Source: Variovorax paradoxus (GTDB taxonomy: Bacteria > Pseudomonadota > Gammaproteobacteria > Burkholderiales > Burkholderiaceae_C). Taken from it: a stretch of DNA of 64,000 bases. The translations under genes were made by a program, and so were the position numbers. The stretch covers positions 496,001 through 560,000 of the forward strand of contig NZ_JAUSXL010000002.1 of the NCBI RefSeq assembly GCF_030815975.1, given 5' to 3'. Shown here piece by piece: positions 38,104 to 48,892 of the stretch. Each line of letters opens with the position of its first letter. Position 1 is the stretch's first letter. The notes under the pieces were generated by a model. That model was given only the letters and a program-made list of their open reading frames with translations, had not been told where the DNA came from and searched no databases.

Positions 38104-39343
38104 GCCGGGCCCGGCGCGCGGATGGCTCGCGCTGCTGTGCGCGAGCCGGCTGCTGCAGGCCATGGTGGTCACCGCCTATTCCGGCGTGCTGCCCTTCATG
38201 ATGGCCGACTGGCACATGACGGCCGCGCAGGCCGGTTCGATCCAGAGCGCGTGGCACATCGGCTACATGAGTTCGCTGTTTGCCGTAGGCCTGTTGGCCG
38301 ACCGCTACGGCCCGCACCGCGTCTTCTTCATCGGCAGCGCGATCAGCGCATGCTCGGCACTGGCTTTTGCCATCTTCGCGCACAGCCATCTTTCGGCGCT
38401 GCTGCTTTACGGCCTGGCCGGGCTTTGCGCGGGCGCCTCGTACACGCCGGGCCTGCAACTGCTCGCGCGCAACGCCGAACCCGCCGTGCGCGGCCGGGCG
38501 ATGGGGCTCTTCCTCGGCGCGGCGTCGACGGGCTACGCCTTGTCGCTGGCGGTGGTGGCGGCATTCAGCCACGCACAGCAGTGGCGGCTCGGCCTGCTGG
38601 TGGCCGCGGGCTGCACGTTCGCGGGTGCGCTGCTGACGGTGCCGGCCCTGCGGCGCATGCGGCCGCCCGTGCCACCCGCCGGTATGGGAGCGGCACGCGA
38701 AGGCATCTGGCAGGCGCTGGCCGAGACGGTGCGCGACAAGCCCGCCATGGCCGGCAACTGGGCCTATGCCTTTCACTGCTGGGAGCTGATGGCCTTGTGG
38801 GCCTGGCTGCCGGCCTACCTGGTCGCCTCTGCCGGCGGCGCCGCGCCATGGCAGGGCGCGGGCATTGCGCTGGCGGCGTTCGCGCACTTGGCGAGCGTGT
38901 TCGGCAGCATTGGGGGTGGTGCCGCGTCCGACCGCTTCGGCCGCGCGCGGATCATGATGGCCGCCACGCTCATGAGCCTGTGCATGTCCTTCGCGTTCGG
39001 CTGGATGTGGACCTGGCCGCTGTGGCTGCTGGCCGCGATGGCCGCCATCTACAACCTGCTCGCGATCGCAGACTCTTCCGTCTATTCGACCGCGCTGGCC
39101 GACGTGGTGGCGCCGCACCGGCTGGGCGTGGCGTATTCGGTGCGCTCGGTGATGGGCTTCGGCGCGGGTGCGCTGAGCCCGTGGGTGTTCGGCCTCGCAT
39201 TGGACTGGGGCCAGACGCGCTTCGGCCTCGGCAGCACGCACAGCTGGGTGGCGGCATGGAGCTCGGTCGGGCTTGGCGCGCTGCTGGGACCGTGGATGAT
39301 CGTGCGCTTCGGCCGGCTGGAGCGCGCCCGGCGTGTTCGGTGA
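38090..39343 (+). CDS. MFS transporter overlapping the GNAT gene
   Basis: A roughly 417-residue major facilitator: RLLQAMVVTAYSGVLPFMM begins TM1, GLLADRYGPHRVFF is the loop 2-3 signature and GGGAASDRFGRARIMM the loop 8-9 signature. The first in-frame ATG (38162) would cut TM1, so I place the start at GTG 38090, inside the GNAT stop region. The overlap suggests coupling. An exporter paired with an acetyltransferase under a LysR regulator would fit detoxification or release of an acetylated compound. Confidence 0.8.
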   Translation: MRCAEPGPARGWLALLCASRLLQAMVVTAYSGVLPFMMADWHMTAAQAGSIQSAWHIGYMSSLFAVGLLADRYGPHRVFFIGSAISACSALAFAIFAHSHLSALLLYGLAGLCAGASYTPGLQLLARNAEPAVRGRAMGLFLGAASTGYALSLAVVAAFSHAQQWRLGLLVAAGCTFAGALLTVPALRRMRPPVPPAGMGAAREGIWQALAETVRDKPAMAGNWAYAFHCWELMALWAWLPAYLVASAGGAAPWQGAGIALAAFAHLASVFGSIGGGAASDRFGRARIMMAATLMSLCMSFAFGWMWTWPLWLLAAMAAIYNLLAIADSSVYSTALADVVAPHRLGVAYSVRSVMGFGAGALSPWVFGLALDWGQTRFGLGSTHSWVAAWSSVGLGALLGPWMIVRFGRLERARRVR

Positions 39344-39397
39344 GCGTCGCGCTCCATCGCGCACGCGCGCTGCCGCTGCGCCGGAGCGCACACCCCC

Positions 39398-40816
39398 TCA
39401 GCCCCCGATCGGATATTCCATCGCCACCCGGATCTGCCGCGCATCGAGTTCGCCCTGCGCCTTGTTGCTGCGGTGCACGCCATATCGCAGCAGCAGGGCC
39501 AGCCCCTTGGCGGCTCCGTCCGGGACCGTATAGCGCAGCCACAGGTCGCGCTCCCAGTGCCTGCCGTCCTTGCCGTAGCCCAGCCAGGCATAGCCGCCGC
39601 GGGCGGGCACGCGGCTGCCGTCGATGCCGCTGCCGCGGATGTAGGCCGCGCCCAGGCTGAGTCCCGGCGCGCCCCAGCTTGCGGCGTCGACTTCGTAGCG
39701 CAGCTGCCACGACTGCTCGCGCGGCGCGTTGAAGTCCGACAGCTGCGCCGCATTGCCGAGCCAGATGGCGCCGCGTGTCACGTAGTCGAACGGCGTGTCG
39801 CCCGCCACCTTCTGCCAGCCCAGGCCCACGCGGTGCGCACCGTGGCTGTAGGTGCTCATCAGGCTGGCGGTGGTGTTGTCGACAGGGCCCGCCAGCGCGC
39901 GGCCCGTGTCCTTGCTGTGGTAGAGCTGCAGGTCGAAGGCCAGCGCGCGCTTGTCCTGCAGCGGCACCGTGTAGTAGGCGCCCAGGTAGCTGGTGCGCCA
40001 GGTGTCCTTCAGGCGGCCGAGGTAGGCCGTGAGCGAGAGCGAGGGAATGCCCTTCCAGATGCCGCCGGCAAAGTCGAAGGCATCGCCGCGCGGCGACTTC
40101 GGGTCGAGGTAGTTGACGACCAGCGGGTTGCCGGTGCCGCGCGCGTTGCGGTCGGTCGAGCCGGTGAAGCGGCCGGCCTGCAGCGTGAGCTTGTCGAACT
40201 CGTTGCTCGTGAGCAGCCAGCCGCGCATGGTCTCGGGCAGCAGGCGCGTGTCGGAGGAACTGAAGATCGGTGTCTTGGTGCGCTGCTCGCCTACCTTGAG
40301 AACGGTGGAAGAGATGCGCGCCTTGAAGGCCGCGCCGCCGCGCGCAATGCCGTCCTGCGCGTAGCCCTGGCGGTCCACCGGCAGCATGCGGATCTTGCCG
40401 ACGCGGAAATCGTCGCCCTCGAGGTTCTGCGCGAAGTAGGCGTGCGCATCGGCGCCGAACCCGACCAGGCCGCGCGTGAAGCCCGACTCCACCGAGCCCA
40501 TGAGGCCGTAGCCCCATTCTTCCGCGTAGTCGCTGCGCCTGGCCCGAGGCAGCGTGGCATTGCGCCCGCCGTTGCTCCTGCCGCCGTCGAGGTAGTCGCG
40601 GCGTTCGTAGACGGTGCGGTTCAGCAGGCTCCAGCGGGTGTCTTCGATGAAGCCTCCGGCGGTTTCGCGGGTCGGGTCCTCGGCGCCGCAAGCGCCGCCG
40701 GCGAGCACCATCAGCGCGGCGCCCCAGCAGCTTCTGACCACCGGGAAGCGCCATCGAGGGCCTTGCACCAGGGGCGACGGGGCTGCGGGGAACGTTGTCG
40801 AATGCAGGCGGGTCAT
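39398..40816 (-). CDS. OprD-family outer-membrane porin
   Basis: A 472-residue outer-membrane beta-barrel of the OprD family, which imports small substrates such as amino acids, aromatic acids or peptides. After a signal peptide (CWGAALMVLAGGACGA) come OprD landmarks: GGFIEDTRWSLLNRTVYERR, EEWGYGLMGSVESGFT, then the alternating strands RGWLLTSNEFDKLTLQAGRF and LRYEVDAASWG. ATG 40816 is preceded by GAGGAGGG at good spacing; ATG 40843 is upstream of that site. It is the last gene of an operon with DUF4198 and an acyltransferase. Confidence 0.9.
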   Translation of the reverse strand: MTRLHSTTFPAAPSPLVQGPRWRFPVVRSCWGAALMVLAGGACGAEDPTRETAGGFIEDTRWSLLNRTVYERRDYLDGGRSNGGRNATLPRARRSDYAEEWGYGLMGSVESGFTRGLVGFGADAHAYFAQNLEGDDFRVGKIRMLPVDRQGYAQDGIARGGAAFKARISSTVLKVGEQRTKTPIFSSSDTRLLPETMRGWLLTSNEFDKLTLQAGRFTGSTDRNARGTGNPLVVNYLDPKSPRGDAFDFAGGIWKGIPSLSLTAYLGRLKDTWRTSYLGAYYTVPLQDKRALAFDLQLYHSKDTGRALAGPVDNTTASLMSTYSHGAHRVGLGWQKVAGDTPFDYVTRGAIWLGNAAQLSDFNAPREQSWQLRYEVDAASWGAPGLSLGAAYIRGSGIDGSRVPARGGYAWLGYGKDGRHWERDLWLRYTVPDGAAKGLALLLRYGVHRSNKAQGELDARQIRVAMEYPIGG

Positions 40817-40829
40817 GTCGTGGCCCTCC

Positions 40830-41579
40830 TCATTCCGGCGCATGCGCGAGCCGGAAGGACAGCGTGGCCAGGTGCTCGACCTTGTCGGTGGCGGCTGGAT
40901 CGTCCGAAGGCGCGTCGTGCTTCGCGGCGATCACGTTGAGCCCCTGGTTGCGCACCGGCAGCGTGACGGTGCCATCGGCGGCGCTCAGGAGCGGTTCGCC
41001 ATCCGGGTCGTTGAGAAAGTCGGCCAGCACCGGCACGCCCGCGGCGGGCTTGCCGCGGTAGAGCACGCGCAGGCGCAGCGGCTGGCCCCGCATCGCGGGC
41101 AGCGCGGCGTCGATGGGCACGATCTGCAGCGCATGCCCAGGCAGGGCCGCGAGCGGCTGGGTAAGCGGCGCGCGCAGGTGGACCGCGTACTTGAAGTTGT
41201 GGCCGCTGGCAATGGCGCCGGCCACCTCGCTCTTCGGCTTCTTGAGCCACTGCCCATCGGCCGACTTGGTCCAGATGCCGTTGTCCAGCACGGCGGCCAC
41301 GACCGCGGGCTGCTCGCGCAGGTCGACCAGCGCAAGCTTGCCGGCCGCCTCGAGCGCGGTGGGCACCGAGCGGCCCGCTGCGTCGTAGCCTGCGATCGAC
41401 TTGATCAGCGGCAGGCGCTTGGCGGCGTCAAGGTCGTCGCCGCCCTCGCCGTAGATCAGGGCCAGGTCGCCCGAGCGCTGGGCGAACCAGATGCCATGGG
41501 CCTGGGCCGCCATCGATGCGGCCCACATCAGCGACACCGCCATGGCGCCGCGCAACCAGGGATTGCGAAGGAATGCCAT
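40830..41579 (-). CDS. DUF4198-domain periplasmic protein
   Basis: A 249-residue exported protein with a signal peptide ending near AAQAHGIWF. The His right after cleavage is typical of DUF4198, a family once linked to nickel uptake (NikM-like). Later motifs are IYGEGGDDLD, GHNFKYAVHLRAPL, LRLRVLYRGKPAAGVPVLADF and TVTLPVRNQGLNVIAAKH, an Ig-like fold. It starts 5 bases after the acyltransferase and stops 13 bases before the porin, so the three are one operon. The true substrate is unknown. Confidence 0.82.
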   Translation of the reverse strand: MAFLRNPWLRGAMAVSLMWAASMAAQAHGIWFAQRSGDLALIYGEGGDDLDAAKRLPLIKSIAGYDAAGRSVPTALEAAGKLALVDLREQPAVVAAVLDNGIWTKSADGQWLKKPKSEVAGAIASGHNFKYAVHLRAPLTQPLAALPGHALQIVPIDAALPAMRGQPLRLRVLYRGKPAAGVPVLADFLNDPDGEPLLSAADGTVTLPVRNQGLNVIAAKHDAPSDDPAATDKVEHLATLSFRLAHAPE

Positions 41580-41584
41580 GGCGG

Positions 41585-42802
41585 TCACAGGTACTTGAGC
41601 CAGGCGATGTCGCGGCGCCGGGCCTTGAAGGCGGCGAAGGCGCGCACGGCCGGATAAAGCAAGGCGGCGAGCGCGAGCGCGCAGAGCCACACCATCCAGA
41701 GGGCGTCGAAGCCGAAGACCTTTCCCTTGTTGACGCCCCAGGCCGCCTCGGCGCCCAGGTAGAGGAACTTCAGCACATACAGGTGCAGCACATAGAAGAA
41801 CATCGGCGCGGCGCCGAACACGGCGAGCCAGGCCATCCAGCCGCTGCCCTGCCGGCGCTCGAATCCGCGCAGCACCAGCAGCCCGATGCCGAGCGTGAGC
41901 GCAATGAACAGCAGCGACGGCGGGTACTTGGTGATGTTGACGAAGCTCATCGCGCTGGCCAGTGCGGTGTCGCCCGCCACCCAGGGCTTGTCGCCATAGA
42001 CGTTGAGCGCACGCAGCACGAGGAAGCCCGCGAGCAGCCCCCATCCGCAGGCCAGCAGCCGACGCTGGCGCTGCTGCGCATCGGCGGCGGGCAGGAACCA
42101 CGGCCCGGCGGCGTAGCCGAGCGCGATCACGCCGATCCACGGCAGCAGCGGATAGGAGGTGCGCATCTTCAACGTGTCGCTCACTTCGATCCAGCCGCGG
42201 TCGTGCAGGATGGCCCATGGCACATGCAACACGTGGCCGACCGGAAAGTGCACGCCGTCGAGCAGGTTGTGGCCTGCGACCAGCACGATGCCCAGCACGA
42301 TGAGCACCTTGCGCGGCAGCCACACGAGCGCCGCGAGCGCCAGCATGCTCAGGCCGATGATCCAGATCACCTGCAGGAACACCTTGGCGGGCGGGAACTG
42401 GAAGGTCCACGCGAAGTTGATGACGGTGACTTCGAGCAGCACGAGGAACAGCCCGCGCTTCCACAGGAAGGAGGAAGCGGCCGCGCGGCCGTCGGGCTGC
42501 TTCGAGGCGTAGAGAAAGGCCGACAGCCCGGTCAGGAACACGAACACCGGCGCGCACAGATGCGCCAGCAGGCGGCTGAAGAACAGCTCGGGCGGCGTCT
42601 CGGCGACGACCATCGGATCGGGCACCTGGTGGTGCAGGAAGAAGGTCTCGCGCACGTGGTCCAGCAGCATGAACAGAATCACGAGGCCGCGCAGCGCATC
42701 GATGGAAAGAAGCCGGGCCGAAGCGGCGGCCCGGACGCCGGCAAGGGCCGCGGCAGGCGACCCGGCCTGGCCCGGCAAAGGAGTGGATGAGATTTCGGTC
42801 AT
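41585..42802 (-). CDS. Membrane acyltransferase, DUF1624 / heparan-alpha-glucosaminide N-acetyltransferase type
   Basis: A 405-residue membrane protein with about ten TM helices. The signature near residue 35 is LLSIDALRGLVILFMLLDHV, with the family Asp-Arg and a membrane His, followed by HLCAPVFVFLTGLSAFLYAS. Members move acyl groups across the membrane onto sugars or other acceptors. First gene of the DUF4198-OprD operon. A Fur-box-like palindrome lies directly upstream. Confidence 0.85.
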   Translation of the reverse strand: MTEISSTPLPGQAGSPAAALAGVRAAASARLLSIDALRGLVILFMLLDHVRETFFLHHQVPDPMVVAETPPELFFSRLLAHLCAPVFVFLTGLSAFLYASKQPDGRAAASSFLWKRGLFLVLLEVTVINFAWTFQFPPAKVFLQVIWIIGLSMLALAALVWLPRKVLIVLGIVLVAGHNLLDGVHFPVGHVLHVPWAILHDRGWIEVSDTLKMRTSYPLLPWIGVIALGYAAGPWFLPAADAQQRQRRLLACGWGLLAGFLVLRALNVYGDKPWVAGDTALASAMSFVNITKYPPSLLFIALTLGIGLLVLRGFERRQGSGWMAWLAVFGAAPMFFYVLHLYVLKFLYLGAEAAWGVNKGKVFGFDALWMVWLCALALAALLYPAVRAFAAFKARRRDIAWLKYL

Positions 42803-42808
42803 TGCATT

Positions 42809-42828
42809 ATTGAGAATTGATTCCCAAT
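42809..42828. promoter_or_regulatory. Fur-box-like palindrome upstream of the acyltransferase-DUF4198-OprD operon
   Basis: ATTGAGAAT-TG-ATTCCCAAT is an inverted repeat with one mismatch in nine pairs, starting seven bases upstream of the start codon. TTGAGAAT...ATTCTCAA is a common Fur-box form, but the canonical spacer is one base and here it is two. A repressor bound here would cover the ribosome-binding region or the transcription start. The regulator is inferred. Confidence 0.4.
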
Positions 42829-42859
42829 ATCGTACACACCGAAACTTCTTTTCTCCGGT

Positions 42860-44122
42860 CTACTCGCCCAAAAGTTCACCGATCGGCTGTAAATCTTCGA
42901 CCCGGTCGCATATCGACTTGATCACCATGGTGATGGGAATGCCCAGCAGCAGCCCCCACACGCCCCAGAGCCAGCCCCAGAAGATCACGCCCACGAACAC
43001 GGCCACCGGGTTCATGCGGCTGGTGCGGCTGGTGAGCCAGGGCATCAGCAGGTTGCCGATCAGCGTATGGATGGAAAGGGACACGCCGCTGACCAGGATG
43101 CCCATTTGCAGGCTGTTGAACTGCAGGAAGGCCACCAGCCCCGCGGCCACCAGCACGATCACCGAGCCGATGTAGGGAATGAGGTTGGTCACGCCCGCAA
43201 TGATTCCCCACACGGGGGCACTCTCGACCCCGATGGCCCAGAACGCGAGGCCGGTCGTCAGGCCCACCAGCGCGCTGACCAGGATCTGCACCAGCAGGTA
43301 GCGCTCGATGTTGAGGGTGATGTCGTCGAGCACATGCACGGTGATCTTTTTCTTCTGCAGGCTCGGCCCGGTGATCTTGATCAGCTTGCGCCGGAAAGTG
43401 TCGCCGGAGCACAGCGCGAAGTAGGTCAGGAAGGCGACCAGCGTGAGCTGCCCCGCGGCCGCGAGCAGGCCGACAGTGCCGCTGAGCACGTAGTCGCGCA
43501 CATTGAAGGGCGGCCGCTCGACGACGACGCGCGCGACGCCCTTGCGGGCCGCGACGCGCGCGGAGTTTTCCTCGGCCGCCTTTTCGAGTTGCGCGGCCGC
43601 CTGCTGCACGCTTTCGAGCGGCGTGGCGCTGGCGCTCCTGCTGCGGCGCATGGCCTGCCCCAGTTTCTGGGCCGCGATGGGCAGCGACTCGACCAGTTGC
43701 GTGGCGCTGCCCGAGAGCGAGTAGCCGGTCCAGCCCAGGCCGCCGAACAGGCCGACGAGGATCAGCGCCGCGCCGATCCAGCGCGGCAGCCGCAAGCGGT
43801 GCAGCCGCTCGACCAGCGGCGACAGCGCGTAGGTCAGCAGCAGGCTCAGCATCAGCGGAATGAAGACGGCCTTGCCCCATTGCAGCGCGAAGACGCTGGC
43901 CAGCACCGCGAGCACCACCAGCGAGACGCTGCGCACGTCGACCGGCATGTGCAGCAGCATGCGTTCGGGCTCCGGCGCCGGCACCGGCGGCAGTTCGGGC
44001 GGCACGGCGTCCGGCGGGGGCTCCGGCGCGGGTTCCGGTGGCTGCTCTGCCGGGAGTTCCGCCGTCGGCGGGGGCTGCGGCGCTGCCGGCGCCTCGCCGG
44101 TCGTCTTGGTGTTATCGGTCAT
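42860..44122 (-). CDS. AI-2E family transporter (PerM/YdiK-like)
   Basis: A 420-residue permease. The N-terminal 55 residues are a Pro/Glu-rich cytoplasmic tail (EPAPEPPPDAVPPELPP). About seven TM helices follow, with the family core LRLPRWIGAALILVGLFGG, then a soluble insert and the C-terminal IPYIGSVIVLVAAGLVAFLQ and GVIFWGWLWGVWGLLLGIP. Substrates in this family vary (autoinducer-2, ions, osmolytes). Its ATG overlaps the response regulator stop by four bases, which ties it to the AlgZR-like pair. Confidence 0.9.
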   Translation of the reverse strand: MTDNTKTTGEAPAAPQPPPTAELPAEQPPEPAPEPPPDAVPPELPPVPAPEPERMLLHMPVDVRSVSLVVLAVLASVFALQWGKAVFIPLMLSLLLTYALSPLVERLHRLRLPRWIGAALILVGLFGGLGWTGYSLSGSATQLVESLPIAAQKLGQAMRRSRSASATPLESVQQAAAQLEKAAEENSARVAARKGVARVVVERPPFNVRDYVLSGTVGLLAAAGQLTLVAFLTYFALCSGDTFRRKLIKITGPSLQKKKITVHVLDDITLNIERYLLVQILVSALVGLTTGLAFWAIGVESAPVWGIIAGVTNLIPYIGSVIVLVAAGLVAFLQFNSLQMGILVSGVSLSIHTLIGNLLMPWLTSRTSRMNPVAVFVGVIFWGWLWGVWGLLLGIPITMVIKSICDRVEDLQPIGELLGE

Positions 44123-44868
44123 CGCGCTTCCTTCAGCACTTCACGCACTGCAGCCAGTTGCCGCCGCGACACCGCGACGGGTTCGGGGATCGCGTCGAGC
44201 CGCAGGGCCCAGCCTTCGGCGTCTTCCCCGTCATCGTATTTTTCGAGTGCACGGATGGCCGAGCGCGCCACCAGCGCATTGCGGTGCACCCGCAGGAAGC
44301 GCGCGGGATAGCGCTCCTCGAATTCATTCAGCGAACCGTCCAGGATGTGGCTGCGCGTGGCGGTGCGCACCGTGAGGTACTTGTACTCGGACTTCAGGTA
44401 GAGCACCTCCGACAGCGGCACCCGCTCGGCGCGGCCGCGGTCCTGGATGAGCACGCTTTCCTGCTGGGCGTCCGCCTGCTGCAGCGCGCGCCGCTCCTTC
44501 AGGAAGCGCTCGGCCTTCTGCAGCGCCTGCTGAAGGCGTTCGGCCCGCACCGGCTTGGTCAGGTAGTCGACCGCGTCGAGATCGAAGGCCGTCACGGCAT
44601 GGGCCGCATGCGCGGTGACGAACACCACGGCCGGTGCATCGGCCCTGTCGCGCAGGGCGCGCGCCACCTCGATGCCGTCGATGCCGGGCATATGCACATC
44701 GAGCAGCACGAGGTCGAGCGCCATGCTGTCCAGATATTTCTGCGCCTCGGCACCCTGGGCGGCCTCGGCCACCACTTCGGCGGCGGGCGAGCGGCAGTCG
44801 CGCAGCAGGGTCCGCAGGCGCGAGCGGGCCAGGGCTTCGTCATCGACGATCAGGGTCTTGAGAGTCAT
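44119..44868 (-). CDS. LytTR response regulator, AlgR-like
   Basis: A 249-residue regulator. The receiver domain has acidic Asp9-Asp10, phospho-acceptor Asp57 in LVLLDVHMPGIDG and the Lys in YLTKPV. The C-terminal LytTR DNA-binding domain runs from about 145 (VPLSEVLYLKSEYKYLTVRT, FLRVHRNALVARSAI). It overlaps the kinase gene by four bases and is divergent, with the kinase, from argH, as in Pseudomonas algZ-algR. Confidence 0.93.
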   Translation of the reverse strand: MTLKTLIVDDEALARSRLRTLLRDCRSPAAEVVAEAAQGAEAQKYLDSMALDLVLLDVHMPGIDGIEVARALRDRADAPAVVFVTAHAAHAVTAFDLDAVDYLTKPVRAERLQQALQKAERFLKERRALQQADAQQESVLIQDRGRAERVPLSEVLYLKSEYKYLTVRTATRSHILDGSLNEFEERYPARFLRVHRNALVARSAIRALEKYDDGEDAEGWALRLDAIPEPVAVSRRQLAAVREVLKEAR

Positions 44869-45944
44869 GGTTCGGCGGCGGGAATGGCGATGCGCACGCG
44901 GTAGTTCTTGTGGTCCATGCCGGCGCTGAACTGCATCTGCATGTCGTGCAGCAGCCGCAGCCGGTCGCGCACGTTGGCCAATGCAATGCCGTGGCCGCGC
45001 GGCAGGGGCTCGTCGGCCCAGCGCAGCGGCGGCAGGCTGTTGACCACCTCGATCACCACCACGCTGCCGCGGCGCTCGGTGCGGATGCGCAGCTTGGCGC
45101 CCTCGGGGCTGGGCTCCACGCCGTGCTTGATGGCATTTTCCACCAGCGGCTGCAGCAGCAGCGGCGGCAGGCGCGCGCTGCTGGCCGCGGCATCGAGGTC
45201 CCAGCGGATGCGCAGCCGGTCGCCGAAACGCACCTGCTCGATGGCCAGGTAGCGCTCGGCCAGCGCAATCTCGTCGGCCAGCGTGCCCGATTCGCCCGGG
45301 TCGGCCAGCGCCTGGCGAAACAGCTCGGCCAGGTCTTCCAGCATGGTTTCGGCCTTGGTGGGCTCCTCCCGCACCAGGGCAATGGCGCTGTTGAGCGTGT
45401 TGAACAAAAAATGCGGGCGGATGCGCGACTGCAGCTCTTCCAGCCGGGCCGTCATGGCAGCGGGCGTCTGGCCGCGCGCACGCAGCACCATCGCCGCCAT
45501 GACCATGCCCGCGATGAAGGCGCCCGCCACGGCACTGGCGAGCCACGGCGCCGCACCCAGCACGCCGGTCAGGCGCAGCAGGCCGCAGCCGTAGAGCGAG
45601 GAAACAGCGCCGAGCACGGCACCCGCCGCGTACTGCGCCTGCCGCGGCAGGCGCCCAAGCGGCTTCTTGAGCCCGCAGGCCGCCACCAGCCACAGCAGCG
45701 TGGCCGGCAACGCGCCGCCCGTGACGGTGGCGGCCTGCACCAGCCATTCCCCGGGGGAGGCCGACACGAACAGCGTGGCGGTTGCCACCAGCGCCTCCAC
45801 GAAGAGCACCGCGCGCAGCACCACCCCGATCTGGCAGGCGTCGAACAGCCCGGGGCTGCCGCGCGCGGGCAAACGCCCTCTTTCCGGCGGGGACGCAGGC
45901 GTGGGGGTGGAGGTGGCCGATAAAATCGCCGGATTGCGCATCAC
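44865..45944 (-). CDS. LytS/AlgZ-type sensor histidine kinase
   Basis: A 359-residue kinase. Four TM helices (roughly 40-150) come first and no large sensor domain is present. The His_kinase domain has phospho-acceptor His178 in [12 protein letters not shown], then [16 protein letters not shown] (N box) and [16 protein letters not shown] (G box). Its partner is the LytTR regulator encoded next. It is divergent from argH by about 50 bases. Confidence 0.92.
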   Translation of the reverse strand: MMRNPAILSATSTPTPASPPERGRLPARGSPGLFDACQIGVVLRAVLFVEALVATATLFVSASPGEWLVQAATVTGGALPATLLWLVAACGLKKPLGRLPRQAQYAAGAVLGAVSSLYGCGLLRLTGVLGAAPWLASAVAGAFIAGMVMAAMVLRARGQTPAAMTARLEELQSRIRPHFLFNTLNSAIALVREEPTKAETMLEDLAELFRQALADPGESGTLADEIALAERYLAIEQVRFGDRLRIRWDLDAAASSARLPPLLLQPLVENAIKHGVEPSPEGAKLRIRTERRGSVVVIEVVNSLPPLRWADEPLPRGHGIALANVRDRLRLLHDMQMQFSAGMDHKNYRVRIAIPAAEP

Positions 45945-45993
45945 AGATACATTGGGTAACCAAACCCATTATTGCCTCTCTGGCACGGCTCCC

Positions 45994-47391
<1,398 letters not shown>

Positions 47392-47406
47392 CGCTCAAGG
47401 CCCCGC

Positions 47407-48885
47407 TTGTTCTACGCCATCCCGCTCGAAAACAAACCGAGCTGGCGCAATCCACCGTGGATGACGGTGCTGCTGATCCTCGTGAACATGATCGTGTTCT
47501 GGGGCCCACAGCGCAGCGAGGAAAAGGCCGACGAGCGCGCGGCCCACTACTACGCGCACAGCGTGCTGCCCGAGCTGGAACTGCCGCCCTTCGTGGAGTG
47601 GCTCGAAAAAACGGACCCCAAGCGCGGCAAGCGGGCGCGGCGCATGCTGCCGCACGAGGAAGCCCATCCGCAGTTGCTCGATGGCCTCCAGAACGACAGG
47701 AAGTTCCTGCACAAGCTGCAGGCTGACGAGGTCATCACGCCCGCGAACCCGCGCTATGCCGAATGGAAGCGTGACCGCCAGCAGTACGAGGCGATGCGGC
47801 CTGTGCCGTTCACCGAGCGCTGGTCGCTCGACCATGACAAGGGCGCCGAGCTCAAGCCCTGGACCTGGATCACCGCGGCCTTCCTGCACGCCGACACCGG
47901 CCACCTGCTGGGCAACATGCTGTTCCTCTTCCTGTTCGGCTTCTCGGTCGAACTGGCGCTGGGGCGCGGCACCTACCTGGCCTTCTACCTGCTCGGTGCC
48001 GTTGGCTCTTCGCTGCTGGCTGGCTGGGCCTATGCCGGCAACGGCGGCCATGGCCTTGGCGCCTCGGGTGCGATCTCGGCGCTGATGGGCATGTACGCCG
48101 TGATGTACCGGCTGCGGCGCATCCGGTTCTTCTACCAGCTCTTCTTCTATTTCAACTACGTCACGGCGCCGGCCCTGCTGCTGCTGCCGGCCTGGATCGC
48201 CAACGAACTGATGCAGCAATGGTGGGGTGATCAGGGCGTCGGCTACATGGCCCACCTGGGCGGCCTGCTGACGGGCGCCACGCTGATGGCCGGTGCCATG
48301 TGGCTGGGCCGCGTCAAGACGCCCGAAACCGTGAAATCGGAAATGGTGACCGACGACGATCGCTTCGAACAGCACGTGTCCGCCGCGCGCAAGCTGTCGG
48401 CGGCAATGAAGTTCGAGCCCGCCTGCGCCGAATGGCGCGCCGCCGCCGCATTGCGCCCCGGCGACACCGACACGCTGCGCGCCTGGTTCAACACCGCGCG
48501 GCTGCAGCCCGCGGGGGAAGACTTTCATCAAGCCGCGCGCCGCATCTTCCGCCTGCCGGCCACCGACCCCGACACACTGGCCCTGCAGCACGCCAGCTAC
48601 ACCACCTACCTCGACCAGGCCAAGCCGGGCGCGCGCCTGAAGCCCGACGACATGGCCCGCCTGGCGCGCCGCTTCACGCGCGTGCGGCAGTTCCAGGACG
48701 CCGACAAGCTGTGCCGCGTGCTGCTGAAGATCGCGCCCGACCATCCGGAGCTGGCCGACACGCTGTCGGTCTGCGCCAACGGCCTGCTGCATGCGGGCGA
48801 GCGCGACATGGCCGTCGGCTGGCTGCCGCATCTGCTGCGGCTCGCGCCCAACGACATGGTGACGCGCACCCTCGAGCGCGCCTGA
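47407..48885 (+). CDS. Rhomboid-family intramembrane serine protease with C-terminal helical extension
   Basis: A 492-residue membrane protease. TM1 is near residue 20 and a soluble insert of about 120 residues precedes the core. The core has FLHADTGHLLGNMLFL, catalytic Ser220 in GASGAISALMG and His283 in YMAHLGGLLTGA. After about 300 comes a soluble helical tail that reads like TPR repeats. The start is TTG at 47407. The substrate is unknown. Confidence 0.9.
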   Translation: MFYAIPLENKPSWRNPPWMTVLLILVNMIVFWGPQRSEEKADERAAHYYAHSVLPELELPPFVEWLEKTDPKRGKRARRMLPHEEAHPQLLDGLQNDRKFLHKLQADEVITPANPRYAEWKRDRQQYEAMRPVPFTERWSLDHDKGAELKPWTWITAAFLHADTGHLLGNMLFLFLFGFSVELALGRGTYLAFYLLGAVGSSLLAGWAYAGNGGHGLGASGAISALMGMYAVMYRLRRIRFFYQLFFYFNYVTAPALLLLPAWIANELMQQWWGDQGVGYMAHLGGLLTGATLMAGAMWLGRVKTPETVKSEMVTDDDRFEQHVSAARKLSAAMKFEPACAEWRAAAALRPGDTDTLRAWFNTARLQPAGEDFHQAARRIFRLPATDPDTLALQHASYTTYLDQAKPGARLKPDDMARLARRFTRVRQFQDADKLCRVLLKIAPDHPELADTLSVCANGLLHAGERDMAVGWLPHLLRLAPNDMVTRTLERA

Positions 48886-48892
48886 CAAGAAC

